From assembly GCF_049445795.1 (NCBI RefSeq), contig NZ_JBMSDT010000023.1, forward strand, positions 5,150 to 69,149: 64,000 bases of DNA, read 5' to 3'. The stretch comes from Larkinella sp049445795 (GTDB lineage: Bacteria; Bacteroidota; Bacteroidia; Cytophagales; Spirosomataceae). This document shows, piece by piece, positions 42,961 to 51,186 of this stretch. Under the pieces are notes generated by a model. It saw only the letters and a list, made by a program, of their open reading frames with translations, did no database searches and was not told where the DNA came from. Each line of letters opens with the position of its first letter. Positions within the stretch are counted from its first letter, which is position 1. Position numbers and translations under genes: made by a program.

Positions 42961-44415
42961 TTAGGACTTCTTCGCCACCGTTACGGCTTTTTTCGCCGGA
43001 TTCGGTTTCTTGCCTGGCGAAGCTTTAGGTTTCGGAGCGGCCGGGTTTTTCTGAGTCATCGTTACCGGATCCCAGTGTATGACCTTATTCTCGAAATAAC
43101 TTTCGTTGCAGGCCAAAACCGGTGCGGCCGCGCGGAACCCGAATACCGGGTCTTCAATGGTGCCCTGGCTTCCGGCCCGGACATTGGCGAAGAAGTCGCC
43201 GAAGTGTTTGGCGTGTGCATCGTCGTCCTTCGGCGCTTCGAACTTTACTTCCTTCACGGGTTCAGCCTTGCGGGTTTCGGGCGGATACTTGGCGTCGTAT
43301 TCCTCCACAAATTTCTTCTGTACGTCTTCCGTAAACGTAAAGAAACTGTCGTAATTGCCGTAGCCCGGCGCAATCGGCAGCTTTTTCTTAGTCAGAATCA
43401 GGTTGTTCTCCGAAAATTCGACCGTCCCCTCATTGCCGATGATCCGCGTCACGTTGCTGATCTTGCCCGCGTTGGCAAAATTCACCCGCAGAACCATCTG
43501 GAACGCTTCGTGCTGCTCGGTTTTCGGATAATCCATGATGCTTGTCATCACATCGGGCACATCGCGATGCTCCTTCCAGTACGCCAGGTTGCCGGACGAA
43601 TAAATCCGCGTCGGGCCGAGCGTATTGGTCACGTAATGCACACCCGTGATGAGGTGAACAAAGAGGTCACCCGCCACGCCCGTGCCGTAATCTTTGAAAT
43701 TTCGCCAGCGGAAAAACCGGATCGGGTCGAATGGCCGCTTAGGTGCATCGCCCAGGAAGCGATCCCAGTCGACGGTTTGGGGCGAGGCATCGGGAGGAAC
43801 AGAATAATTCCAGGCCCCAATGGCGTTAAACCGGTCGTTGTTCGATTCAATGTAGTTAATAGCCCCAATCTCACCCGCTTGGATCAGCCGTTTGGCTTCC
43901 TGAAAAGACGCGCTGCTGATCCGCTGGCTACCCACCTGCATCGTTTTTCCCGATTTTTTCCAGGCATCGATGACGGCCTTGCCTTCGTTCAGGTGCTGCA
44001 CCATCGGTTTTTCGCAGTAAACGTGCTTCCCGGCTTTCAGGGCCGCAATGGTGATGTGATCGTGCCAGTGGTCAGGCGTGACGACCAAAACCGCATCGAC
44101 ATCCGGCCGAGCCAGGATTTCTCGGTAGTCGCGGGTGGTGAACAGTTGCTGCCCAAAGGCGGTTCGCGCGTGTTCAAGCCGCCCGGAATACAGATCGGCG
44201 ACGGCCACCAGTTCCACCTCCGGGTTGCGCAGGGCCGCCTGGGTGTCGTAATTGCCCTGGATGCCCATGCCGATGGTGGCAATCCGGATTTTGTCGTTCG
44301 GGCTGATTTTTTTCAGATCCCGGATGATGTGAAAAGGTTTGGCGACACTTTGGGTAGCCAGCAGCGCCGAAGCCGCCGTCAGCCCCTTGACGAAATCGCG
44401 ACGGGAAGATTGCAT
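42961..44415 (-). CDS. Gfo/Idh/MocA-family oxidoreductase with Lys/Pro tail, exported
   Basis: Oxidoreductase-fold protein of 484 residues. The Tat-type signal is SSRRDFVKGLTAASALLATQ. The Rossmann part (KIRIATIGMGIQGNYDTQAA) is followed by CEKPMVQHLNEGK with the conserved Lys, and GTGVAGDLFVHLITGVHYV in the C-terminal domain. Unlike the protein at 25 kb it ends in an extra 35-residue tail rich in Lys, Pro and Ala that should be disordered and positively charged. Such proteins are common in this phylum and may act on sugars in the periplasm; the substrate is unknown. Confidence 0.9.
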   Translation of the reverse strand: MQSSRRDFVKGLTAASALLATQSVAKPFHIIRDLKKISPNDKIRIATIGMGIQGNYDTQAALRNPEVELVAVADLYSGRLEHARTAFGQQLFTTRDYREILARPDVDAVLVVTPDHWHDHITIAALKAGKHVYCEKPMVQHLNEGKAVIDAWKKSGKTMQVGSQRISSASFQEAKRLIQAGEIGAINYIESNNDRFNAIGAWNYSVPPDASPQTVDWDRFLGDAPKRPFDPIRFFRWRNFKDYGTGVAGDLFVHLITGVHYVTNTLGPTRIYSSGNLAYWKEHRDVPDVMTSIMDYPKTEQHEAFQMVLRVNFANAGKISNVTRIIGNEGTVEFSENNLILTKKKLPIAPGYGNYDSFFTFTEDVQKKFVEEYDAKYPPETRKAEPVKEVKFEAPKDDDAHAKHFGDFFANVRAGSQGTIEDPVFGFRAAAPVLACNESYFENKVIHWDPVTMTQKNPAAPKPKASPGKKPNPAKKAVTVAKKS

Positions 44416-44641
44416 AGGGTTTATCGGAAATAAACGAATCGAACATTAACTGGTTAAAGGTACTTTAAACCTTGCTTAAATGCTATAGATCATCAGGGAG
44501 GTCCGTTGGCAAAACAGGCTAAAGAAAATACCGTAAACCCTGTAAGACAAAGCTATTCAGGCGAATTGGACCTTTTCCGGCCGTCGATACAATATTAATA
44601 TTTTTTAAAATAGCTTTCTTTACTGCGTATCTTACAAAAAA

Positions 44642-44673
44642 GCACCCCTGCGTCTGCATGTACGCAAGGGTGC
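44642..44673 (-). terminator. Terminator of the TPR/Ppx-like gene
   Basis: Arms 44642-44653 and 44662-44673 pair at 11 of 12 positions around an 8-nt loop. On the minus strand a run of six T follows immediately. It lies 38 nt past the stop codon of the leftward gene at 44712. The remaining 44416-44630 stretch holds no gene that I can see. Confidence 0.85.
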
Positions 44674-44711
44674 CTGACTACTAAAAAACCACTCTCAACC
44701 TCTACTCGTCA

Positions 44712-46142
44712 TTATCGTGTATACAAGGCTCCTTTCGCGATGGTCGATTCGTATTCCCCGCTGATGGTTTCCAGAAATTTACCGGTCACCCAGCCAATGT
44801 CGGAATTACGAATAAAAACAAATCGTTTGGGAGCCGATGGTGTGGAATAGGCTTTCATAATGGCATCCAGCCACAAAGCACCGGCGATGAGCTGTTTTTC
44901 ACCCACCTGATCGCGCACGGTGCGGATCTCCTGTTCGGCCCGGCTACGCAGACCGGGATCGGTAATGACTTTCAGATCCGGATGGGTCAGGGCTTTGTAA
45001 TCGTCCAGCACGAGCCGTTTAAACCGCTCCACATCATCCGACGAAATCGCCACCGCCGTAAGGCCCGTTTTTTCGGGATGAAGGTAAGTTACCAAGGCCC
45101 AGGCTACCTCTCCGCCTAAACCCACTGTCCGCCGTTGCTGCAAGCCAGGGTTACCGGCGGCAAACCGACGGGTAAGGGCGGTATCGGCTACGGCTTTAAC
45201 AACCCGCTGGGATTCTTTTTTGAAAGCGTCGGCCGACAGGGTGCCCTTTCTTTCAATCCTATTTACAAGAGTATTGATACCCACCGGAGTTTCCACGGGG
45301 TGAAAGGTTTTGTCCGGGTCAAAATAACCGCCAGTACTGGCATCACTGCCAATGTACAGAGAGGAGGTGGTCGACCAGACTTTCCGGGGGATGGAACCTA
45401 TCGTAAACAGTTCGGCTTCCCGATCCACGGAGAGAGTTGTGTCGATGCGCAGGTTTCCGGCGGGCAGCGTCCGCGACAACTGCTCATAGAGCCTCTTTCG
45501 GGTAGCCGGGGTTTTTGCCAATCCTTCCTTCATTTCGTTGCTGAATACGATAAAGATTCGCTCGTTCGGAATGTTGTACCGATTGATGGTATCCAGGCAA
45601 ATTTTCAGCGCATCCTGTCCGGCTTTCAGAGAATTTGAAGCATCGGCCACAAACGTGACGTTCGGCACTTCGAATTTGGTTTTGATGTCTTTTTCGTAAA
45701 AATCGCTTTCGTAGCGCGTTTTGAAAATCGCCAGCCGGACTTCCGACGCGCCGAACTGAATACCGGCATACAGGTTTTTGCCCGAAATCTCGCGAATCAG
45801 CTCGTTGACGCCCCAGGCGCTGGCCACATAGCGCATTTTTTCGTAGCGACTCCGAGCAATTTTCAGGTAATACTCGGCATGCTCGGTGTTGTTGTTTTCA
45901 TAATGGGCTAAACCCAGCAGTTCGCAGGCCACGGCTTCCCAATACCGGTTTTGGCCCCGAACGGCTGGCAAAGCCCGTTCCAGCAGGTTAATCGCATCCT
46001 GCGGTTTGTCCAGTGCCCGCAGCGTATTCGCCAGTTTGATGTACCGAATAGCCTCCCCGACGCCAGCCGCTTTTTGTGCCCAACCCACTGAAACAGATAG
46101 TATTAAAAAGTAGAACAGAGAAAAGAATCGTTTCATACGCAA
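44712..46142 (-). CDS. Secreted TPR plus Ppx/GppA-like actin-fold protein
   Basis: Exported protein of 476 residues. After a signal peptide (1-22, ending WAQ) come TPR-like helices at about 28-115. From about 124 on, the sequence resembles the exopolyphosphatase/GppA branch of the actin-like ATPase fold: LYAGIQFGASEVRLAIF (126-140, phosphate-1 position), SVDREAELFTIGSI (the Ppx EEA-type segment, 238-251), SLYIGSDASTGGYFD (261-275, phosphate-2 position) and RTVGLGGEVAWAL (338-350, adenosine position). Several canonical Gly and Glu residues are changed, so catalysis is uncertain. A periplasmic location would be unusual for this fold. The fold call is mine from motif order and needs a profile search. 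Confidence 0.6.
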   Translation of the reverse strand: MRMKRFFSLFYFLILSVSVGWAQKAAGVGEAIRYIKLANTLRALDKPQDAINLLERALPAVRGQNRYWEAVACELLGLAHYENNNTEHAEYYLKIARSRYEKMRYVASAWGVNELIREISGKNLYAGIQFGASEVRLAIFKTRYESDFYEKDIKTKFEVPNVTFVADASNSLKAGQDALKICLDTINRYNIPNERIFIVFSNEMKEGLAKTPATRKRLYEQLSRTLPAGNLRIDTTLSVDREAELFTIGSIPRKVWSTTSSLYIGSDASTGGYFDPDKTFHPVETPVGINTLVNRIERKGTLSADAFKKESQRVVKAVADTALTRRFAAGNPGLQQRRTVGLGGEVAWALVTYLHPEKTGLTAVAISSDDVERFKRLVLDDYKALTHPDLKVITDPGLRSRAEQEIRTVRDQVGEKQLIAGALWLDAIMKAYSTPSAPKRFVFIRNSDIGWVTGKFLETISGEYESTIAKGALYTR

Positions 46143-46345
46143 GTAATCAGTTTCCTGGAACTGCTCCCTGCCCTATACGTACGAACGAGTGCTTCAAAAC
46201 GATTGCCAAAAGCGTATTTTTTTCTCTCTTTGTTTTCTAACTATCAGCCTCCGGGCAATAATTTTCCCCATCATCTGATAGACATTTTCACCTGCTGAAA
46301 CAAAAATGCCGGGGATTGATTACGTTAGAAAACCGTTTTGACAGC

Positions 46346-46735
46346 ATGAACGAAAAAATCGTAAAAAAAGCCGCCCGAATCGGGTTGGGGGCTAGTCTGG
46401 TCTTTGCCGGAATCAGCCATTTGACATTTGCCCGAAAAGAATTCAAAGCCCAGGTGCCGGATTGGGTTCCGTTGCCCGTTGACGATACCGTAATTTATTC
46501 CGGCATTGTAGAAATAGCGCTGGGGAGCAGCCTGGTGTTGGCGTCGGAAGCAACCCAGCAAACCATTGGGCAAGTAACAGCCGGTTTTTTTACCGCGGTT
46601 TTTCCGGGGAATATTTCCCAGTATGTCAATCGTCGGAATGCCTTTGGGCTGGACACCGACCGAAAACGGTTTTTACGTCTTTTCTTCCAGCCGGTACTGG
46701 TATACTGGGCATTGAAAAGCACCGATAATCTTTGA
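46346..46735 (+). CDS. DoxX-family membrane protein
   Basis: Integral membrane protein of 129 residues with four predicted helices. DoxX-type motifs are LGASLVFAGISHLTFARKEFKAQVPDWVP and YSGIVEIALGSSLVL. The family name comes from a subunit of archaeal thiosulfate:quinone oxidoreductase, but most members have unknown roles in redox or membrane stress. The ATG at 46346 is preferred over the earlier frame start at 46316. It is divergent from the TPR/Ppx-like gene and followed after 83 nt by a small lipoprotein gene. Confidence 0.87.
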   Translation: MNEKIVKKAARIGLGASLVFAGISHLTFARKEFKAQVPDWVPLPVDDTVIYSGIVEIALGSSLVLASEATQQTIGQVTAGFFTAVFPGNISQYVNRRNAFGLDTDRKRFLRLFFQPVLVYWALKSTDNL

Positions 46736-46818
46736 GAAAACATCGTTTTTTGAATACTTAGCCATACAAACTGGCATTTGTTTTGAGGAAAAGGAAGCGT
46801 TAATTAACGCTTTCCAGC

Positions 46819-47061
46819 ATGAACCTGCGTTTTATTGGCCTTACGCTCCTGTCCTGTACCTTATTCAGTTGTGATCCTCTGAATAAAAAATACGACCGGC
46901 AAAAGTCGGTCGAAGTGATTGCGAACGAGATTGATCTTGAAAACCGATCAGCACTGATTCGGGCCACCGTTGCCAACCAGCTTCGGAATGTGCCGAACGA
47001 ACACTTCACGTACCGCGAACTGATCGCTCAGGGGAAAGCGATGGAATCAGTGAAAAAGTAA
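46819..47061 (+). CDS. Small lipoprotein
   Basis: Lipoprotein of 80 residues. The signal peptide ends in the lipobox LFSC, so Cys18 should be lipidated. The mature 63 residues are charged and helical (DRQKSVEVIANEIDLENRSALIRATVANQLR). I do not recognise a family. It follows the DoxX gene on the same strand and ends shortly before a bidirectional terminator at 47119-47155. Confidence 0.75.
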   Translation: MNLRFIGLTLLSCTLFSCDPLNKKYDRQKSVEVIANEIDLENRSALIRATVANQLRNVPNEHFTYRELIAQGKAMESVKK

Positions 47062-47118
47062 GACTCGACTACCATTGATTTTCGTTTAAATGAATTGGTG
47101 AACGATATTTGCCAGATG

Positions 47119-47155
47119 GCAAAAGGGACCGGTTTTAAAAACCGGCCCCTTTTGC
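47119..47155. terminator. Bidirectional terminator between convergent genes
   Basis: Arms 47119-47135 and 47139-47155 pair at 16 of 17 positions, with GCAAAAGGG and CCCCTTTTGC ends and AAAACCGG/CCGGTTTT inside. It sits 58 nt past the small lipoprotein stop and 30 nt past the sugar dehydrogenase stop. Confidence 0.85.
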
Positions 47156-47184
47156 AACATAAAATCAATTCCGGATTATGCCTG

Positions 47185-48417
47185 TTATTGCTGGTAACTG
47201 ACCCGGTAAATCACCCCGTTGTTATCGTCCGTAAACAGCAGCGAACCATCCGGCATGGTGGTAATCCCCACCGGGCGGCCAAACTGCGCCTGGTTGTTGT
47301 TCACCAGAAAACCGGTCACGAAATCGTCGACGCGGGCGGGTTTCCCGTTCTCGAAATGAACCCGCACCACCTTATAGCCCGACGGCCGCATCCGGTTCCA
47401 CGAACCGCGCATGGTGGCAAACGCATCGTTCTGGTATTCCGCCGGAAAACCGTTGGTAGCCCCCGAACCCGTATAGAAAATCAGGCCCATCGGCGCGGCA
47501 TGGGCTTCGTACAGGTGCTCAGGCAAGGTCGTTTTGGCCAGAATCTCCGCGTAAGTCGTATCGCCCATTGGTCGGGGATGCGGGTTGTAGTTACCATCGG
47601 CGTAGATGTACGGCCAGCCGTAAAAACCGCCCTGTTTGATCTGGTTGAGTTCCTCCTTCTGCTGCTCGTCGCCCAGCCAGTCGATGCCGTGGTCAAAACC
47701 GTACAGCGCCTGGGTTTGCGGGTGCCAGTCGAAGCCAATGGTGTTTCGCAGTCCGCTGGCGTAAATGATCCGTCCGCTACCGTCGGGATTGGCCCGCAGA
47801 ATCGTCGCGTGTTCGGCATTCGGTTCGGCGCAGGCGTTGCAGGTGCTGCCCACCGTAATGTAAAGCAAACCATCCGGGCCGAAATCGATGGTTCGGTTGG
47901 GGTGCTGGCCGCCGTCCGGCAAATCATTGATCAGTTGCTGGGGTGTACCGAGCGTTCCGTCCGAATTGATGTCGGCTCGGTAGAGTTCCTTAACGGCCAC
48001 CAGGTACATTTTTCCGTCGTGAATCGTCAATCCATGCACGGCTTTTATGTTGGCTACCACCTGCTTCTGGTCGGCTTTTCCATCGGCGTTTGTATCCCGC
48101 AAAAGCGTCACCGTACCCGCCTGGCGACTCGTGACGTACACATGCCCTGACTCGCTGACCGTCAGCATCCGGGGTTTTTCGAGTTGGTCGGCGAACTTGG
48201 CAATCCGGAAACCGGCTGGCAGTTTCAACTGAGCCACCCGCTCGTCGGTGGCATCGACCAGGGCCGGTTCGAACACGTTGCCCTGAATACTGGCCGAGGT
48301 AGGTTCTTTGTTGGTTTCGGGTACTTTGGCATCAATCTGATGATCTTTGGAACAGGAGCTTAAGGCAGCGGCAGTCGCCAGCCCCATCAGGAGAGAAGTA
48401 ACGGGTTGTTTTTTCAT
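47185..48417 (-). CDS. PQQ-dependent sugar dehydrogenase family lipoprotein
   Basis: Six-bladed beta-propeller protein of 410 residues related to soluble glucose/sorbosone dehydrogenases. The signal peptide ends LSSC, so it should be a lipoprotein facing the periplasm or outside. Family signatures include LPAGFRIAKFADQLEKPRML, a Ca-binding-like DTNADGKADQK, GPDGLLYITVGSTCNAC with a Cys pair, GSWNRMRPSGYKVV and the closing GSLLFTDDNNGVIYRVSY. It may oxidise aldoses with PQQ, although some members use heme or are structural. The gluconate permease gene lies 156 nt upstream on the same strand, which fits aldose oxidation followed by uptake of the acid. Confidence 0.87.
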   Translation of the reverse strand: MKKQPVTSLLMGLATAAALSSCSKDHQIDAKVPETNKEPTSASIQGNVFEPALVDATDERVAQLKLPAGFRIAKFADQLEKPRMLTVSESGHVYVTSRQAGTVTLLRDTNADGKADQKQVVANIKAVHGLTIHDGKMYLVAVKELYRADINSDGTLGTPQQLINDLPDGGQHPNRTIDFGPDGLLYITVGSTCNACAEPNAEHATILRANPDGSGRIIYASGLRNTIGFDWHPQTQALYGFDHGIDWLGDEQQKEELNQIKQGGFYGWPYIYADGNYNPHPRPMGDTTYAEILAKTTLPEHLYEAHAAPMGLIFYTGSGATNGFPAEYQNDAFATMRGSWNRMRPSGYKVVRVHFENGKPARVDDFVTGFLVNNNQAQFGRPVGITTMPDGSLLFTDDNNGVIYRVSYQQ

Positions 48418-48573
48418 AAAACCGGATCGAAAGTAAACGTTGCGTGAAATTCGCTCGGTACGGCTGCGGTGCCGTTGCCGATCCCGATACGCTTTCCCAA
48501 ACCGGTTGCTTAACCCGCTCCCAACGGGTTGGTTCCGAAAAAGTTTGTGAAGTGATAAAATGGGCTCAACACC

Positions 48574-49890
48574 TTAACTCAGTACATAACTTAACGCCAT
48601 GACCCCCAGCAGCCCCGTCACCGACACCAGCGTTTCCATCACCGACCAGGTTTTGAGCGTGTCGGCCATCGACAGTTGAAAGTATTCCCGAAACAACCAG
48701 AAACCGGTATCGTTGACGTGCGAAAACATCATGCTGCCCGCGCCGATGCTTAACACCATCAGGTTGGGTTCGACACCGGTTGCGGCTAGCATGGGCGCGA
48801 CAAAACCGGCCGTCGTAATGCCCGAAACCGTCGAGGAGCCCGTGCAGACCCGGATCAGCGCGGCCATGCCCCAGGCCAGCACGTACGGATGCAGGGTCGA
48901 GTCTTTCATCATCCCGGCGATCGATTCGCTCACCCCGCCGTCGGTCAGCACCTGCTTCAGCGCCCCGGCCCCGCCAAAAATCAGGAACAGCATCGCTACA
49001 TCCTTGATCGCATCGCCGAATAGAACCGTCACCTCTGGGACGGTTTTTCCCCGTCGGACGCCCAGCGTATACATCGCCACTAAAACCGAAAGGAACATGC
49101 TCACCACCGGTTCGCCCGCAAACACGATGACCTGCTGAACCAGCGGCCCTTCTGGCAACAGCGAGCTACAGAAGGTGCTGAGGCCAATGAGTAAAATGGG
49201 CAGCAAAACCGTCAGAAAGCTGGTCGCGGCCGAGGGCATCTGATCTTCGCGCAGGTCGGGGGCAATGAACGCCGGGTTGGCGGGCGTGGTGTAGCGTTTT
49301 ACGGTGGCCCCAAACAACGCGCCGGAAATCAGAATGGCCGGAATCGAAACGATGATGCCGTAGAAGAGTGTCAGTCCCATGTCGGCGTTGAACTGTTTCA
49401 GAATTGCCAGCGGAGCCGGGTGGGGTGGCAAATAGCCCTGCGTGACCGACAACGACGCCAGCATGGGCAATCCCAGGTACAGAGCCGGTAGTTTGTAGCG
49501 GTACGAAACCGTGATGACCAGCGGGGCCAGCAGCAGAAAACCGACCGAGTAGAAAAGCGGTAAGCCGACAATAAAACCGGTGACCAGAAACGCCCAGCGG
49601 GCGTGCCGCGTCCCGACCAACTCCATCAATTGAATGGCGATCCGCTGAGCGGCCCCGCTTTGGGCGACCAGTTTCCCCAGCATGGCCCCCAGCGCAATGA
49701 TGGCCGTAATGGAACCGAGCGTACCGCCGATGCCCTTCTGAATGGAATCCAGAATGGCCAGCGGTTTTAGGCCCAGCGCCAGGCCAACGCCCAGCGAAAC
49801 CGCCAGAAATGCCAGGAAAGTATGTAAGCGGACAAGGGAGATGAGCCCGATCAGGGCCAGGATGGCGAGAAAGGTGATGGTTAGGAGCAT
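48574..49890 (-). CDS. GntP-family gluconate:H+ symporter
   Basis: Inner-membrane permease of 438 residues with about 12 hydrophobic helices, importing gluconate or a related sugar acid with protons. Signatures include IGGTLGSITAIIALGAMLGKLV, VGLPLFYSVGFLLLAPL and the C-terminal SSTVSGITTAGFVAPMLA with FSHVNDTGFWLFREYF. The start is the ATG at 49890; the TTG at 49896 in the same frame is less likely. It begins 18 nt after the DinB gene stop, so both may share a transcript. No gluconate kinase is in the window. Confidence 0.95.
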   Translation of the reverse strand: MLLTITFLAILALIGLISLVRLHTFLAFLAVSLGVGLALGLKPLAILDSIQKGIGGTLGSITAIIALGAMLGKLVAQSGAAQRIAIQLMELVGTRHARWAFLVTGFIVGLPLFYSVGFLLLAPLVITVSYRYKLPALYLGLPMLASLSVTQGYLPPHPAPLAILKQFNADMGLTLFYGIIVSIPAILISGALFGATVKRYTTPANPAFIAPDLREDQMPSAATSFLTVLLPILLIGLSTFCSSLLPEGPLVQQVIVFAGEPVVSMFLSVLVAMYTLGVRRGKTVPEVTVLFGDAIKDVAMLFLIFGGAGALKQVLTDGGVSESIAGMMKDSTLHPYVLAWGMAALIRVCTGSSTVSGITTAGFVAPMLAATGVEPNLMVLSIGAGSMMFSHVNDTGFWLFREYFQLSMADTLKTWSVMETLVSVTGLLGVMALSYVLS

Positions 49891-49908
49891 CACCAAACAT
49901 AAAAAATA

Positions 49909-50511
49909 TTACAATTCAACGAACAATTTTGAATCAGGAAACAAGATCCGGGCCACTTTTCGGGCCTGCAACACGTGCCGTTGTTCGTGCGCAAGTAAAA
50001 ACCGGAACGTATCGCCCACCGACAACCGGACAAACCGGGCGATTGAAATTGGCACTCTAAGTTCCTGAATGTCGACTCGTTTTGCCTCCTCAAGCAGAGC
50101 GATTATCTGATTCTGTTGATCGAGAAACACCCACAACACGGCCCTTGCATCCAGGTCTGAAGCCGGGGTATGGTTTTTCACAGCTTTCGACTTCATTCCA
50201 ATGGAACCATCATCGTTGGGACGCATCGAGTTGGTGAAATAATTGCCCAGCCAACCGCTCCGAAACCGGGCCGCAGGCCGACTTCCCTTTTGTGCCCCTT
50301 CCTGAATGGCGTTTTCGAGTCTCGGAAGGTAATACGTCCCGTAGCTGTTGAGGTGTTCGAGACACTGCGCCACGCTCCAGCGGTCCGGCGAAGGCTGGCG
50401 GTTTAACTCCCGGTCCGTCAAGCTATTAAATTCTCCCTGAACCACCTGAATCAGTTCCCGGGTTTCGGCGGCCAATTGTTCGAGCAGCACGTTTGTATCA
50501 AAAGTTGGCAT
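49909..50511 (-). CDS. DinB-family protein
   Basis: Four-helix-bundle metalloprotein of 200 residues from the DinB/YfiT superfamily. Candidate metal-binding histidines are in WSVAQCLEHLNSYG and in the C-terminal LLAHEQRHVLQARKV (about 178-186). Members include thiol transferases, but most functions are unknown. The ATG at 50511 fits the PTFDTNVLLEQLAAETRELIQ opening and lies 22 nt from a TAGGTTTG motif. Confidence 0.88.
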   Translation of the reverse strand: MPTFDTNVLLEQLAAETRELIQVVQGEFNSLTDRELNRQPSPDRWSVAQCLEHLNSYGTYYLPRLENAIQEGAQKGSRPAARFRSGWLGNYFTNSMRPNDDGSIGMKSKAVKNHTPASDLDARAVLWVFLDQQNQIIALLEEAKRVDIQELRVPISIARFVRLSVGDTFRFLLAHEQRHVLQARKVARILFPDSKLFVEL

Positions 50512-50532
50512 GGTTTTCTGGTTCTTCTGATG

Positions 50533-50540
50533 CAAACCTA
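50533..50540 (-). promoter_or_regulatory. -7 element of the DinB-family gene
   Basis: TAGGTTTG on the minus strand matches TAnnTTTG and is 22 nt from the ATG at 50511. No TTG occurs at the ideal spacing. Confidence 0.4.
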
Positions 50541-50592
50541 CGCGGCTGTGGCCGGAATAATCTTGGGCCAGACCAAGATTCTGTGTGTCCGA

Positions 50593-51186
50593 CTACAGTT
50601 TCACGGATGCCAGCAGTTTGCTGAACGTGGTCGGATCAAGACCGAGGTAGGAAGCCAGGTACTTGTGCGGGATCAGTTGCAGCACGTGCGGACTACGGGT
50701 CAGCAGAATCCGGAATTTTTCCTCGGCGCTGTACGTCATCAGTTCAATGTAGCGCTCCATCAGCCCCGACATGGCAGTCGCCGTGCCCAGCCGCCCCCAG
50801 CGTTCGAGCGTCGGAAAGGTCGCCAGTAGTCGGTCAAAATCCGGGTACGAAATCCGGAGCAACCGGCTGGCAGTCAGCGTTTCGAGATAATACCGCGATG
50901 GTTGTTGCAGTTGAAAGGAGTCAATGATGCCCGACATGGAATCGGCGTAGGAAAAAATCAGCGTGGCGTCCCGCTTGCCATCGCCCAGGTAATAGGCCCG
51001 CTGCACCCCGTCGAGCACAAAATAAAGGTAGCGTTCGATCTCTCCGGCCGCAGTCAACACGGTTTTGCGCCGGTATTCGACCGGATGCCAGCAGGACGCA
51101 AACGCCTGCCATTCGGTTTCAGAGGGTTCAAGACCCGCAAAAGCCGCCCGTTTCAGCCGATTCAACGCCAGTTCCCGTTCCCTCAT
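50593..51186 (-). CDS. Crp/Fnr-family transcriptional regulator
   Basis: Regulator of 197 residues with an N-terminal cyclic-nucleotide-binding-like barrel (LYFVLDGVQRAYYLGDGKRDATLIFSYADS) and a C-terminal winged helix (HKYLASYLGLDPTTFSKLLASV). No Fnr-type Cys cluster is present, so oxygen sensing by an iron-sulfur cluster is not expected. The ATG overlaps the stop codon of the sensor kinase gene (ATGA), so the two are translated together; this suggests a shared signalling function. Ligand unknown. Confidence 0.9.
   Translation of the reverse strand: MRERELALNRLKRAAFAGLEPSETEWQAFASCWHPVEYRRKTVLTAAGEIERYLYFVLDGVQRAYYLGDGKRDATLIFSYADSMSGIIDSFQLQQPSRYYLETLTASRLLRISYPDFDRLLATFPTLERWGRLGTATAMSGLMERYIELMTYSAEEKFRILLTRSPHVLQLIPHKYLASYLGLDPTTFSKLLASVKL

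Noticed and set aside
43075..44433. 452-codon plus-strand frame opposite the second Gfo/Idh gene
   Set aside because: It is the antisense shadow of a well-recognised protein and shows no domain.
49894..49926. TATGTTTG with TTG 22 nt upstream at the GntP start
   Set aside because: The motif ends 3 nt from the ATG, leaving no room for a transcript start before it, and the gene is probably read from the DinB gene.
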